The notes beneath the pieces were generated by a model. It ran no database searches. It saw only the letters and a list, made by a program, of their open reading frames with translations, and was not told where the DNA came from. Of a DNA stretch of 64,000 bases, positions 25,648-34,770 are shown in pieces. This DNA comes from Kribbella jejuensis. Its GTDB lineage: Bacteria; Actinomycetota; Actinomycetes; Propionibacteriales; Kribbellaceae. Within the stretch, counting starts at the first letter, position 1. The number at the start of each line of letters is the position of its first letter. Made by a program: the position numbers and the translations under genes. The stretch spans positions 3,472,001 to 3,536,000 of the forward strand of contig NZ_VFMM01000001.1 in NCBI RefSeq assembly GCF_006715085.1, in the 5' to 3' direction.

Positions 25648-26370
25648 GTGCACGAGATCAGGACGCCGGCCGAGCTGGAGCTGGTGAGTGAGGGCGACTC
25701 GATCATCGACTGGGCGGCGCAGGGTTTCGCTGCCGGGGTGCGCGCCTGGCGAGTGGGTACGGCGGTGGCCGTCGCGTCACCGGACGTATCGAAGCACGAC
25801 CGGCTCGCGGTCGCCGGGCCGATCGAGGACGCCGTCCGCGCGGTGACCGGCGCACTGGCCGAGGTCGGGCCGTCGTACCGGCCGTTCGGGGACGAAGTGT
25901 TGATTCGCGCGCTGGCCGAACGCGTACCGGGTGTGCGGTTCTCGGCCGCGTTCGGGTGGATGGACGCGGATCAGGTCCCGGACGTGACCACGGGCGCGAC
26001 CTGGCTGGACACGGACGCGGGCGTGGAGGAACTGCTCACCGAGGCGTCGCCGTCGTCGTACGCGTGGCCCGGGCATCCCGGCGTACGGCGCTGGGCCGCG
26101 CTGAGCGGCGATCGTGGTGAGCTGCTGAGTATCGCGGCCGATGCGTGGAGTGCGCCGACCGTCGGGTACCTGGCCGGGGTCGCGACGCGATCTGTTGCCC
26201 GAGGCAAGGGATTGTCCCGGCAGGTGTGCGGGTTCGTGACGGCCGAGCTGGTGAAGAGCTGCGGCCGGGCCGCGCTGATGGTCGACAACGACAACGCGGC
26301 CGCGATCGCTGTCTACCGGCGGCTCGGCTACACCTACCGTCAGGTCGCGGCGGCTAGCGCGTCGGCTTGA
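25648..26370 (+). CDS. GNAT-family N-acetyltransferase
   Basis: 240 residues; a variable N-terminal half and a C-terminal GNAT core with GVATRSVARGKGLSRQVCGFVTAEL (acetyl-CoA loop) and LMVDNDNAAAIAVYRRLGYTY, the usual last helix and strand. Starts 3 bp after the cyclase stop with GTG, so it may be co-translated. Substrate unknown. Its end overlaps the convergent membrane-protein gene by 17 bp. Confidence 0.8.
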   Translation: MHEIRTPAELELVSEGDSIIDWAAQGFAAGVRAWRVGTAVAVASPDVSKHDRLAVAGPIEDAVRAVTGALAEVGPSYRPFGDEVLIRALAERVPGVRFSAAFGWMDADQVPDVTTGATWLDTDAGVEELLTEASPSSYAWPGHPGVRRWAALSGDRGELLSIAADAWSAPTVGYLAGVATRSVARGKGLSRQVCGFVTAELVKSCGRAALMVDNDNAAAIAVYRRLGYTYRQVAAASASA

Positions 26371-27271
26371 CCGTGGGCTTGAGCGTCGGAGTTATGGCCG
26401 GTGGCGGGGCGAACGTCGGCTTGGTGGTGTCCTTGCAGTTCTGCGGGTCGGTGATGACGCCGTTCTCGTCCGGGACGATCGTCGCCAGCGGGAACAGGTT
26501 GCTCGTGTTCCCGCGCTGCCCGGGCCCATAGGTCTGCGCGCAGTCCTGCCGGTCCAGGTCGATCGGGTTGCCGTCCTGGTCGTACAGCCGGACCGAGACC
26601 TGCTTGCCCTGGGCATCGAACGGGTAGATGTTCGTCACCGGCGAACCGTTCAGCATCAGCCCGGTCTGCGGCGGGTTGTACGTCGAGCCGCCGTGCCGGG
26701 CCTGGTAGTTGTCGAGGAACCCGAACGACGCACCCATGTACGCCGCCGCGAGGAACGCCGGTACCGCGACCGCGGCGACCACGTTCAGCGGTACGACGTA
26801 CCACAGCCAGCGGGCGTCCTGCTGGGTCCGGCGGCCGATCCAGATCGACACCCCGGCGCCCGCGAACGCCCCGACCACGGTCACCGCCGGCGCCCCGAAC
26901 AGCGCGAAGAACCCGCCCGCGCCGATCATCCCGCGCGCGACCCACCAGATCGGCTGGCCGATCGCCACCAGTTCGTGCCGGATGTTCGGCGGGATCTGGT
27001 CGATCCAGCCGCGCAGCGCGGCCGCGGCGCGCGCCCCGTGGCGGGTGTCGAGCACCACCCGCGGATCGTTGCCGCGCAACGCCTGGATGCCGAGGAACGC
27101 CGCCACGAACAGCACCCCGAACCCGAGCACGCCGAAGAACGACGTCTCCCGCCGCGACCACGCGAAGATCCCGACCGCGATGAAGAACGGGCCGACGGTC
27201 GCCGCGATCAGACCCCACCGCAGCGCGTCCCACCCGGCCGAGGTTCGCTCCTGGGGACTCTGGCCGTTCAC
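26354..27271 (-). CDS. Membrane protein co-transcribed with padR
   Basis: 305 residues. Four to five hydrophobic segments lie in the N-terminal 195 residues (LIAATVGPFFIAVGIFAW, FFGVLGFGVLFVAAFLGIQAL, AVTVVGAFAGAGVSIWIG, VVPLNVVAAVAVPAFLAAAY); a polar extracytoplasmic C-terminal part with two cysteines and a Pro/Thr tail follows. No family recognised. GTG start with AAGGAGG 5 bp upstream; GTGA overlap with padR, so it is probably the target regulated by PadR. Confidence 0.7.
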   Translation of the reverse strand: MNGQSPQERTSAGWDALRWGLIAATVGPFFIAVGIFAWSRRETSFFGVLGFGVLFVAAFLGIQALRGNDPRVVLDTRHGARAAAALRGWIDQIPPNIRHELVAIGQPIWWVARGMIGAGGFFALFGAPAVTVVGAFAGAGVSIWIGRRTQQDARWLWYVVPLNVVAAVAVPAFLAAAYMGASFGFLDNYQARHGGSTYNPPQTGLMLNGSPVTNIYPFDAQGKQVSVRLYDQDGNPIDLDRQDCAQTYGPGQRGNTSNLFPLATIVPDENGVITDPQNCKDTTKPTFAPPPAITPTLKPTVKPTR

Positions 27272-27597
27272 GCGGCCTCCTTCTGCACCAGCAGCACCGA
27301 CATGGCGCCGGCGAAGTGGTTCCAGGTCTCGGTGGAGTGGGCCAGCAGCTCACGCCCGGTCTTGTTCAGCCCGTAGTACTTGCGGTGCGGGCCTTCCTCG
27401 CTTGGCTGGATGTACGACGTCAGCGCGCCGGCCTGGAACAGCCGCCGGAGCGTCCCGTACACGGACGCGTCCGCCACGTCATCCAGTCCCGCAGCCCTCA
27501 GCCGGCGGAGTACGTCGTACCCGTAGCCGTCGGCGTCCCGCAGGACGGCCAGCACGGCGAGATCGAGAACGCCTTTGAGCAACTGGGTCGTGTCCAT
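27268..27597 (-). CDS. PadR-family transcriptional regulator
   Basis: 109 residues. Winged helix with LLKGVLDLAVLAVLRDADGYGYDVLRRLRAAGLDDVADASVYGTLRRLFQAGALTSY, then HRKYYGLNKTGRELL, the PadR wing signature. AGGAGG lies 9 bp before the ATG. An imperfect TACTCC-N7-GGAGTA palindrome just upstream suggests autoregulation of this two-gene operon. Confidence 0.9.
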   Translation of the reverse strand: MDTTQLLKGVLDLAVLAVLRDADGYGYDVLRRLRAAGLDDVADASVYGTLRRLFQAGALTSYIQPSEEGPHRKYYGLNKTGRELLAHSTETWNHFAGAMSVLLVQKEAA

Positions 27598-27619
27598 GGC
27601 AAACCTCCTCGCTGCAGGC

Positions 27620-27638
27620 TACTCCACACTGCGGAGTA
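27620..27638. promoter_or_regulatory. Putative PadR operator
   Basis: TACTCC, 7-bp spacer, GGAGTA, 22 bp upstream of the padR start codon, between padR and the divergent AraC-DinB gene. Spacing and symmetry suit a dimeric regulator. Confidence 0.5.
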
Positions 27639-27692
27639 CTCCGCCAAGCAGCGCAATTTCGATCAAGTCCGCAGCGGCCGGGTGGGGGCACA

Positions 27693-28628
27693 GTGGTGCA
27701 CATGGCGGATGTGTTCGAGGAGTTCGTGGCCGTGGTGGCGGCCGGACTGAGTGGTCCGTGCGATCAGGTCGACGGGGCCGGACTGGCCGGGCGCGCGCAC
27801 CTGTCGCGGTTCCATTTCGACCGGGTGATCGGTGCGGTCGCGGGGGAGTCGCCGTTCGCGTTCCGGCGGCGCGTGCTGCTCGAGCGAGCGGCGTACCGGT
27901 TGCTGGCCGAGCCGGTCACGGTCCTGGACGTCGCTCTGGAGGCTGGGTACGGCTCGAACGAGGCGTTCACGCGTGCGTTCGCTCACGCGTACGGGATGCC
28001 TCCGCGGGAGTGGCGGCGGGAAGCGTCGCGGGTGTTCTTCCTCGCGGCGCCCAGTGGAGTGCATTTCCAGCCGCCGGCCGGACTCCGGCTGCCGGCCCGC
28101 AGAAAGGTGAGGGGCATGGACGTACTTGTCAGGATGGTCGAGCACCACGTGTGGCTGACCGGAGAAATGATCGAACGCGGCGCCCGGCTGGACGCCGCCA
28201 CGCTGGACCGGCCGATCGAGTTGTCGGTCGAGGGTATCGACGACGACATCTCGATCCGGTACCTGCTCGACCGGCTCGTCTGGCAGGAGGAGATGTGGCT
28301 GGCCTCGGTCGAGGACCGCCCGTTCCAGGTCCCCGAATGCGGCCGCGAGGTGGTCACGCCGATCCCCGAACTCCGCACCCGGCACGCCGACGCCGGCGCC
28401 CGGTTCGTGGCCCTGGTCAACCAACTCAACGAGGACGGCCGCTTCGACGAGAGCTTCGTCGACACCACCTGCGAACCACCGCGGGTCTTCACCTACGGCG
28501 GCATGGTCGCGCACGTCCTGACCTTCGCCGCGCACCGCCGATCGCTGCTGATCGGCGCGCTCTACACCGCCGGCGTCACCGACCTAGGTTTCGGCGACCC
28601 CATGCAGTTCGTCGCTGAAGGCAACTAG
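27693..28628 (+). CDS. AraC-type HTH fused to a DinB-like domain
   Basis: 311 residues. The N-terminal ~110 residues carry the AraC double helix-turn-helix (LAGRAHLSRFHFDRVIGAVAGESPFAFRRRVLLERAAYRLL and VLDVALEAGYGSNEAFTRAFAHAYGMPPREWR). From about 138 a four-helix DinB domain follows (VRMVEHHVWLTGEMIERGARLD, LVWQEEMWLAS, GMVAHVLTFAAHRRSLLIGAL) with His residues placed as metal ligands. The DinB half may sense a small molecule or metal, or act enzymatically. GTG 27693 or ATG 27702 could be the start. Confidence 0.85.
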   Translation: MVHMADVFEEFVAVVAAGLSGPCDQVDGAGLAGRAHLSRFHFDRVIGAVAGESPFAFRRRVLLERAAYRLLAEPVTVLDVALEAGYGSNEAFTRAFAHAYGMPPREWRREASRVFFLAAPSGVHFQPPAGLRLPARRKVRGMDVLVRMVEHHVWLTGEMIERGARLDAATLDRPIELSVEGIDDDISIRYLLDRLVWQEEMWLASVEDRPFQVPECGREVVTPIPELRTRHADAGARFVALVNQLNEDGRFDESFVDTTCEPPRVFTYGGMVAHVLTFAAHRRSLLIGALYTAGVTDLGFGDPMQFVAEGN

Positions 28629-30556
28629 TTCTTCGGGTCGTGGAGGTTCGGCCGCTGGGTCGGGGTGGTGATGTCGACGTCGATGGGGTGGAGCTTGGTG
28701 GGGGCGGTGATCTTGCCGCCGGTGACCGGGAGGTTGAGCTTGCTGCCGGCGACGTCGATGTCGATGGTGGCGCCGGTATCGTTCGGGCTGGTCCACTCGG
28801 TGTCGGACAGCGTGATCGCCAGGCCGAGGACGCGGCCCTTCGGGATGATCTCGTCCTGGGCACGCAGCGGGACGGTCACGGTGGTCCACTGGTCCGGCGT
28901 CAGCGGGGCCGGGTTCGACAGCGACTTGCTGTGCGAGGCGTCGATCCAGCCGCGGCTGACGATGCCGTGATCGCTTTCGGTGCTGAGCTTCTGCACCGTG
29001 TAGTAGCAGCTGTCGTCGTAGTCGGTGCTGGAACCCTCGCAGGTGCTGTCATCGGTACGGCGAATGCCGGAGTACCGCTCGGCGTCGCCGTACTCGATCA
29101 GCCGGGCCGTGATCGGCGTGGTCGGCGAGTCGGACTTCAGCCGCAGCGTGACCGACGGCGTACCGCTGACCCGCAGCGGAGCGGCGAGCGGTGCGGACAC
29201 GAACATCTGCCGGCCGGCGATCACGTCGGTCGGGTCCGCGACGATGTCGTCCTCGGTCAGGTCCGTGTCGTCGGTGATCGTGACCGTACCCTTGCCTGCG
29301 GCCCCTAGTTTTCCCGTTGCCAACGGCACCGACATCGGCCGGTTCACGGCCGGCCAGGTCTTGTAGTCGCGCCACACGTTCGGCGTCGTCTCGACCGAGA
29401 CCATCGGCTCCTTCATCACGTTGTTGTGCAGGCCCTGCAGCCAGTAGTCGAACCACTTGTGCAGCTCGTCCACCCACTCGTCGCGACGGAACTCGAACGG
29501 GTCCACGTGGTCCTCGAGCCCGAGCCACAGCTTGCGCGGCACGTTGTTGCGGGACAGTGCGGACCACCACTGCGAGAAGTGGTTGGTCTGGACGTTGTAG
29601 TCGCTCAGCCCGTGGGTGATGAACACCGACGCCTTCACCTTGGACGCGTCCTTGGTGTAGTCGCGGGCGGCCCAGAAGGCCGTGTAGTCGCCGGTGTCGT
29701 CGTCGTCGTTGTCGCCCAGGTCACCGCGTACTTCGTCGCACGCGGGGCTGTCGTGACCGACGTACCCACCCAGCCAGGGCATGTAGTCGTCCGAGTACGG
29801 TACGCCGCCCGACCGGGTGTAGTCGTACCACGAGGAGATCGCCGAGATCGGCACGATCGTCTTCAGGCCGTTGACGCCAGTGGCGGCGACGCCGTTGGCC
29901 AGCGTGCCGTCGTACGACTTGCCGATCATGCCGACCGCGCCGGTGGTCCAGGTCGCCTTGACCGGTTGCCCGTTCGCGGTGTGCGCGGTGTTGCGGCCGT
30001 TCAGCCAGTCGATCACGTCGACGACGGACTGGATCTCGTCCGGCCCGCCGACGTCGCCGCAGCCGGTGGAGCGGCCGGTACCCAGGATGTCCACGCCGAC
30101 CATCGCGTACCCGCGCGGGACGAAGTAGTTGTCGTAGAACAACGGCATCTTCCGGATCACGCCGTCGCCGTCGTAGGTCTTCTTCTCGTTCTCGTTGCCG
30201 CGTCCGCAGCAGGTGTAGTACGGCGAGGCGTCCATGATCACCGGGACCTTCACGCCGGCCTGGGCGGGCTCGCTGGGCCGGACGATGTCGACCGCGATCA
30301 CGTCGTTCTTGCCGTCGGAGTCGGTGTCCATCGTGGTGTCGACGTACACCGACTCCCGGATCGCCGCGGAGTAGTCGTAGACCGGCTGCGTGCTCTGAGT
30401 GCGCGCGTCGACGTGCTGCGGCACACTGGGAGCTGCCGGGGCCGGCGTACTTGGCCCGTCCGGGATCGGTGCCGCCAGCGCGGGACCGGTGAGGGTCGTC
30501 AGGCTGAGCACGGCGGACGAGACCAGGATCGTCACCCTGGCGCGGACGGTCCTCAT
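28625..30556 (-). CDS. Secreted CocE/NonD-type hydrolase (Xaa-Pro dipeptidyl-peptidase-like, S15)
   Basis: 643 residues. Sec signal with probable ALA-AP cleavage after residue 29. An alpha/beta hydrolase domain follows, with nucleophile Ser214 in GKSYDGT, acid Asp in HGLSDYNV and His in LGLEDHVDP. The C-terminal jelly-roll domain (about 430-640) is typical of X-Pro dipeptidyl-peptidases and cocaine esterases. An extracellular peptidase or esterase; substrate unknown. Contains several Cys (TCCGRG, STGCGDV, SACDE), consistent with export and disulfides. Stop codon overlaps that of the convergent AraC-DinB gene. Confidence 0.9.
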   Translation of the reverse strand: MRTVRARVTILVSSAVLSLTTLTGPALAAPIPDGPSTPAPAAPSVPQHVDARTQSTQPVYDYSAAIRESVYVDTTMDTDSDGKNDVIAVDIVRPSEPAQAGVKVPVIMDASPYYTCCGRGNENEKKTYDGDGVIRKMPLFYDNYFVPRGYAMVGVDILGTGRSTGCGDVGGPDEIQSVVDVIDWLNGRNTAHTANGQPVKATWTTGAVGMIGKSYDGTLANGVAATGVNGLKTIVPISAISSWYDYTRSGGVPYSDDYMPWLGGYVGHDSPACDEVRGDLGDNDDDDTGDYTAFWAARDYTKDASKVKASVFITHGLSDYNVQTNHFSQWWSALSRNNVPRKLWLGLEDHVDPFEFRRDEWVDELHKWFDYWLQGLHNNVMKEPMVSVETTPNVWRDYKTWPAVNRPMSVPLATGKLGAAGKGTVTITDDTDLTEDDIVADPTDVIAGRQMFVSAPLAAPLRVSGTPSVTLRLKSDSPTTPITARLIEYGDAERYSGIRRTDDSTCEGSSTDYDDSCYYTVQKLSTESDHGIVSRGWIDASHSKSLSNPAPLTPDQWTTVTVPLRAQDEIIPKGRVLGLAITLSDTEWTSPNDTGATIDIDVAGSKLNLPVTGGKITAPTKLHPIDVDITTPTQRPNLHDPKN

Positions 30557-30698
30557 GGCTGGGAAGGCTAGTCATTCCCGCGCCGCAATGCCAGGTTCTG
30601 CCGAGATTGGCAGCGACCTGCCCGATACTCAGCGTAGGAACTGACGGGTTCGATAGGGTGACCGCCACCGCCCACCGGGGGGTTAGGAAGGGTAGGCC

Positions 30699-31718
30699 AT
30701 GAATCTGCGAGCACCGGTGACACTGCTGGACGTGGCACAGCGTGCGGGCGTGTCGGTCGCGACCGCCTCCCGCGTGCTGAACGGCGGGGACCGGGTTCCC
30801 CGTCCGGAGCTGCAGGAACGGGTCAAGGCCGCGGCCGACGAGCTCGGCTACACGCCGAACGCGCAGGCCCAGGCGCTGGCCAAGTCGTCGACGAACGTGG
30901 TCGGCATCCTGGTCCACGACATCGAGGACCCGTACTTCGCCGCGATCGCGAACGGCGTGATGCGGGCCGCGGACGAGCGCAACCTGCTGGTGATGATGGC
31001 CAGTACGTTCCGTGACTCCGACCGTGAGATCGCCTACCTGTCGTCGTTGCGGGCGCAACGGGCCCGGGCCGCGGTGATGATCGGCAGCCGCCGTACCGAC
31101 GCCGGGAGCCTCGCGCGGACGGCGAACGAGGTGGAGAGTTTCCTCAACTCCGGCGCGGGTCTGGCGCTCGTCAGCCAGTCCGGGATGCCGGCGCACACCG
31201 TTGAACCGGACAACCGTTCTGGTTCGGCGGACCTGGCCCGCGAGCTGGTGCGGCTCGGTTACCGGAAGTTCGCGGTACTCGGTGGACCCGAAACCCTTGC
31301 CACCGCACGCGATCGGCGTGACGGGTTCATCGCCGGCCTGGCCGAAGCAGGGCTCGAAGCGATTGCGGTCGAGACCGGTGAGTTCACCCGCGACGGTGGG
31401 TACGCCGCCGCGGAACAGCTGCTGGACCGCAACGCCGACGTCGACTGCCTGTTCGCGGTCAACGACGTGATGGCGGTCGGCGCGATGTCGGCGCTGCGGG
31501 CGCGCGGTGTCGACGTACCGGGCAAGCTCGGCATCGCCGGGTTCGACGACATCGCCACACTGCGGGACGTCTGGCCGGGTCTGACGACCGTACGGCTGCC
31601 GCTGGAGCAGATGGGCCGCCGGGCGCTCGAGCTGGCGATCGAGGGCGGCGAGCCGACCACCGAGACCTTCAAGGCCGAGGTCGTGCTGCGGGAGAGCACA
31701 GCTATTCTCCGGGGGTGA
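30699..31718 (+). CDS. LacI-family transcriptional regulator
   Basis: 339 residues. HTH TLLDVAQRAGVSVATASRVLNGGDRV (8-33), hinge, then a periplasmic-binding-protein-like sensor domain (NVVGILVHDIEDPYFAAIANGVMRAADE; CLFAVNDVMAVGAMSALRARG; GIAGFDDIATLRDVWPGLTTVRLP). AGGAAGGG precedes the ATG. It represses or activates a sugar regulon elsewhere; a LacI-type operator is found in this window at 9554. Overlaps menB by 4 bp, an unlikely functional pairing. Confidence 0.92.
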   Translation: MNLRAPVTLLDVAQRAGVSVATASRVLNGGDRVPRPELQERVKAAADELGYTPNAQAQALAKSSTNVVGILVHDIEDPYFAAIANGVMRAADERNLLVMMASTFRDSDREIAYLSSLRAQRARAAVMIGSRRTDAGSLARTANEVESFLNSGAGLALVSQSGMPAHTVEPDNRSGSADLARELVRLGYRKFAVLGGPETLATARDRRDGFIAGLAEAGLEAIAVETGEFTRDGGYAAAEQLLDRNADVDCLFAVNDVMAVGAMSALRARGVDVPGKLGIAGFDDIATLRDVWPGLTTVRLPLEQMGRRALELAIEGGEPTTETFKAEVVLRESTAILRG

Positions 31719-32617
31719 CCGTCTCCGAGATCTTCGACCCAGCGGCCTGGAAGCAGGTCGACGGCTTCGAGCTGACCGACATCACCTACCACCGTGCGGT
31801 CGACGCCGGGGTGGTGCGGATCGCGTTCAACCGGCCCGAGGTACGCAACGCGTTCCGGCCGCAGACCGTCGACGAGCTGTACCGGGTGCTCGACCACGCG
31901 CGGATGTCGACCGACGTCGGCTGCGTACTGCTGACCGGTAACGGTCCGTCGCCGAAGGACGGCGGCTGGGCGTTCTGCTCCGGCGGTGACCAGCGGATCC
32001 GGGGCAAGGACGGGTACAAGTACGCCGAGGGCACGACCGCGGAGTCGATCGACCCGGCGCGGGCGGGCCGGCTGCACATCCTCGAAGTACAACGGCTGAT
32101 CCGGTTCATGCCGAAGGTCGTGATCTGCGTCGTCCCCGGGTGGGCCGCGGGTGGCGGGCACAGCCTGCACGTGGTCGCGGACCTCACGCTGGCGTCCGCG
32201 GAGCACGCGCGGTTCAAGCAGACCGACGCGGATGTGGCGTCGTTCGACGGCGGGTTCGGGTCGGCGTACCTGGCCCGGCAGGTCGGGCAGAAGTTCGCGC
32301 GGGAGATCTTCTTCCTCGGCGACGAGTACTCCGCGGACGACGCGTACCGGATGGGCATGGTGAACAAGGTCGTCGCGCACGCCGAGCTCGAGGCGGTCGC
32401 GCTCGAGTGGGGCAAGAAGGTGTGCGCGAAGTCACCGACCGCGCAACGGATGCTGAAGTACGCGTTCAACGCGATCGACGACGGGTTGGTCGGGCAGCAG
32501 TTGTTCGCGGGCGAGGCGACCCGGCTCGCCTACGGCACGGACGAGGCCGCCGAAGGACGCGACGCCTTCCTGGAAAAGCGCGCCCCCGATTGGTCCCCGT
32601 ATCCGTACGCGTTCTGA
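31715..32617 (+). CDS. menB: 1,4-dihydroxy-2-naphthoyl-CoA synthase
   Basis: 300 residues of the crotonase fold; cyclises O-succinylbenzoyl-CoA in menaquinone synthesis. Highly characteristic blocks: IAFNRPEVRNAFRPQTVDELYR, FCSGGDQRIRGKDGYKY, VPGWAAGGGHSLHVVADLTLAS, FKQTDADVASFDGGFGSAYLARQVGQKFAREIFFLG and the C-terminal PDWSPYPYAF. GTG start overlapping the LacI stop. Ends exactly where the convergent upp gene ends. Other men genes are not in the window. Confidence 0.95.
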   Translation: MTVSEIFDPAAWKQVDGFELTDITYHRAVDAGVVRIAFNRPEVRNAFRPQTVDELYRVLDHARMSTDVGCVLLTGNGPSPKDGGWAFCSGGDQRIRGKDGYKYAEGTTAESIDPARAGRLHILEVQRLIRFMPKVVICVVPGWAAGGGHSLHVVADLTLASAEHARFKQTDADVASFDGGFGSAYLARQVGQKFAREIFFLGDEYSADDAYRMGMVNKVVAHAELEAVALEWGKKVCAKSPTAQRMLKYAFNAIDDGLVGQQLFAGEATRLAYGTDEAAEGRDAFLEKRAPDWSPYPYAF

Positions 32618-33259
32618 CTACTGGGCGACGCCGTACAAACGGTCGCCTGCATCGCCGAGGCCCGGCACGATGTAGCCCTTGTCGTTCAGGTGTGAGTCCA
32701 TGCCGGCGATCACCAGGTTGCACGGGACGTGCAGGTTGGTGAGTTCGCGTTCGACGCGCTCGACGCCTTCAGGGGCCGCGAGCAAGCAGATCGCGGTGAT
32801 GTGGTCGGCGCCGCGGTCGACCAGGAACTGGATCGCGGCCGCGAGCGTGCCGCCGGTGGCGAGCATCGGGTCGAGGACGTAGCACTGGCGGCCGGACAGG
32901 TCCTCCGGGAGGCGTTCGGCGTATGTCGACGCGGTCAGCGTCTGCTCGTTGCGGACCATGCCGAGGAAGCCCACCTCGGCGGTCGGGAGCAGCCGGGTCA
33001 TGCCCTCGAGCATGCCGAGACCGGCGCGCAGGATCGGTACGACGAGCGGCTTCGGCGCGGCGAGCTTCACACCTTCGGCCGCCGCGACCGGGGTCTGGAC
33101 GGTGACCGGACCGGTACGCACGTCCCGGGTCGCCTCGTAGGCGAGCAGGGTGACGAGCTCCTCGGTCAGCCGGCGGAACGTGGGTGAGTCCGTCCGCTCG
33201 TCGCGCAGCGCGGTGAGCTTGTGGGCGACGAGCGGGTGGTCCACGACGAGGATCTGCAT
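32618..33259 (-). CDS. upp: Uracil phosphoribosyltransferase
   Basis: 213 residues; makes UMP from uracil and PRPP in pyrimidine salvage. [41 protein letters not shown] is the family N-terminus; the PRPP loop is [11 protein letters not shown] (128-138), and the uracil-binding C-terminus is [16 protein letters not shown]. Monocistronic; its stop codon abuts the menB stop with no spacer. Confidence 0.96.
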   Translation of the reverse strand: MQILVVDHPLVAHKLTALRDERTDSPTFRRLTEELVTLLAYEATRDVRTGPVTVQTPVAAAEGVKLAAPKPLVVPILRAGLGMLEGMTRLLPTAEVGFLGMVRNEQTLTASTYAERLPEDLSGRQCYVLDPMLATGGTLAAAIQFLVDRGADHITAICLLAAPEGVERVERELTNLHVPCNLVIAGMDSHLNDKGYIVPGLGDAGDRLYGVAQ

Positions 33260-33365
33260 AAGGCCGAACGGTACCGTCGGCGATTCGGCGCGGGAAAGCG
33301 CGCTCGCTGAAACAATGAGTACCGCATTGGAATCCGCCCTGCCGCCCTCCAGGGAGCGTGAGCCG

Positions 33366-33527
33366 ATGAGTGAGAAGACGCCCGAGCAACTCGACCGGCT
33401 ACGGCGCCGCGCCGCCTTCCTGCGCGAGCGCGAGGAGGCCCGAGCGCTGCGCGACCGGATCGCTCCACGCCGGGCCCGGGCCCGCCAGCTCCGCGAGGCG
33501 ATGCGCTGGGCGACCTACCATCACTGA
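33366..33527 (+). CDS. Small Arg/Glu-rich protein
   Basis: 53 residues, [53 protein letters not shown]. Nearly all helix-forming and highly charged, suggesting an amphipathic or coiled helix and perhaps nucleic-acid binding. AGGGAG about 7 bp upstream of the ATG. No family recognised. Its stop codon touches the left arm of the long inverted repeat at 33526. Confidence 0.55.
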   Translation: MSEKTPEQLDRLRRRAAFLREREEARALRDRIAPRRARARQLREAMRWATYHH

Positions 33528-33612
33528 CCGCCAGGCCATCACGATCGGGCCGGTCGCGCCGACACGCGCGGGAACAGGACCGAAGAGACTCAATTGTGAT
33601 GGCCTGGCGGTC
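33526..33612. repeat. Long inverted repeat (copy 1 of a small palindromic element)
   Basis: Perfect 17-bp arms: GACCGCCAGGCCATCAC (33526-33542) and GTGATGGCCTGGCGGTC (33596-33612) around a 53-bp spacer. The outer arm sequence, read in reverse, recurs near 42340 with few changes, so it looks like a dispersed palindromic element rather than a gene-specific terminator. Confidence 0.7.
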
Positions 33613-33654
33613 CGCAACCTCCCACGCCCGCCGGAACTCTGCGACGATGGGTCC

Positions 33655-34137
33655 GTGTCAGATACGGCTACGGACCTGGACTTCGCGGTCGCTGCCTACA
33701 CCGAGGACGGGCACTGGACCGTCACTCCGCTGGTCCTGCGCGGTGAGCCGGACCTTTCCACCCTGGTCTCTGCGCTCCGCCGGTTCCCCGGGGAGGCGGG
33801 AGTGCTCGGGATGGTCTCCGTCGACGAGGACTTCTTCGTCCTGGTCCGGGTGCACGGTGGTCGCGCGCGGCTGCTGATCTCCGACGTCACCGCGGCGACC
33901 GAGTGGCCGCTGGCCCGGCAGATCGTCGACGAACTCGACATCCCGCTGGCCGATGACGACGACGAACAGGTACCGGCCGGTGATCTCGCGATCATCGCCG
34001 ACCTCGGGATGAGCGCGATGGAGCTCGGCGCGCTCTGCGACGAGGTCGATCTCTACCCCGACGACATGCTCGAGGAGATCGCCGACGTGCTCGGCTTCGG
34101 CGACCAGTTCCACGACGCGATCGAAGCTGTTGGCTAG
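33655..34137 (+). CDS. tRNA adenosine deaminase-associated protein
   Basis: 160 residues of an actinobacterial family always found beside tadA. DFAVAAYTEDGHWTVTPL, LVSALRRFPGEAGVLGMVSVDEDFFVLVRV and the very acidic DIPLADDDDEQVPAGDLAIIADLGMSAMELGALCDEVDLYPDDMLEEIADVLGF are typical. GTG start at 33655. Overlaps tadA by 8 bp. Probably assists or regulates TadA, though its mechanism is unknown. Confidence 0.85.
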   Translation: MSDTATDLDFAVAAYTEDGHWTVTPLVLRGEPDLSTLVSALRRFPGEAGVLGMVSVDEDFFVLVRVHGGRARLLISDVTAATEWPLARQIVDELDIPLADDDDEQVPAGDLAIIADLGMSAMELGALCDEVDLYPDDMLEEIADVLGFGDQFHDAIEAVG

Positions 34138-34597
34138 TCCGCTGCTGCGCCGGGAGTGGTCGCGGTTGATGGCGATCGCACTCGAGGAGGCCGAGCGGGC
34201 GCTGCCCGACGTACCGATCGGCGCGCTGGTGGTCGCCGAGGACGGCGAGATCATCGGGCGCGGGCACAACGAGCGCGAGGCGACCGGCGACCCGACCGCA
34301 CACGCCGAGGTACTGGCGATCCGCGCGGCGGCCAAGCATGTCGGCGAGTGGCGGCTGACCGGGTGCACCTTGGTGGTCACGCTGGAACCGTGCACGATGT
34401 GCGCCGGGGCGATCGTGCTGTCCCGGCTGGAGCGGCTGATTTTCGCCGCGTACGACGAGAAGGCCGGCGCGGTGGGGTCGTTGTGGGACGTCGTACGGGA
34501 CCGCCGGCTGAACCACCGGCCCGAGGTCGTGGGCGGCGTGATGGCCGATGTGGCGGGCGCCCGGCTGCGCGATTTCTTCATCGGCCACAGACCTTGA
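34130..34597 (+). CDS. tadA: tRNA-specific adenosine deaminase
   Basis: 155 residues of the cytidine/deoxycytidylate deaminase fold; converts A34 to inosine in tRNA-Arg(ACG). Zinc site HAE (58-60; Glu60 is the proton shuttle) and PCTMC (87-91). VPIGALVVAEDGEIIGRGHNERE and FAAYDEKAGAVGSLWDVVRD are family-specific. Start set at TTG 34130 because the WSRLMAIALEEA helix belongs to the domain; ATG 34169 would cut it. Followed by tRNA-Ser, a common actinobacterial arrangement. Confidence 0.92.
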   Translation: MASPLLRREWSRLMAIALEEAERALPDVPIGALVVAEDGEIIGRGHNEREATGDPTAHAEVLAIRAAAKHVGEWRLTGCTLVVTLEPCTMCAGAIVLSRLERLIFAAYDEKAGAVGSLWDVVRDRRLNHRPEVVGGVMADVAGARLRDFFIGHRP

Positions 34598-34610
34598 TAT
34601 TGTCCTCGGC

Positions 34611-34698
34611 GGTGGCGTGTCCGAGCGGCCGAAGGAGCGCGCCTCGAAAGCGCGTGACGGGCAACCCCCGTCCGAGGGTTCAAATCCCTCCGCCACCG
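34611..34698 (+). tRNA. tRNA-Ser (anticodon CGA)
   Basis: 88 nt class II tRNA. Acceptor arms GGTGGCG (34611-34617) and CGCCACC (34691-34697) pair perfectly. The anticodon loop CTCGAAA between GCGC stems gives CGA, reading UCG serine. A long variable arm (GACGGGCAACCCCCGTC) and GGTTCAAAT in the T loop are present. The discriminator is G, and CCA is encoded at 34699-34701. Confidence 0.96.
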
Positions 34699-34732
34699 CC
34701 AACCGCCCTCCGGGGTGGCAGCTAGGCCGGAG

Positions 34733-34770
34733 ACCCTGATGCTGTGTGATGCGTCAGGGTTTTCGTCTCT
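34733..34770 (+). terminator. Terminator after the tRNA gene
   Basis: ACCCTGA (34733-34739) and TCAGGGT (34754-34760) form a stem followed by TTTCGTCTCT. Its position just past the tRNA suits termination before the antiporter gene. Confidence 0.6.
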
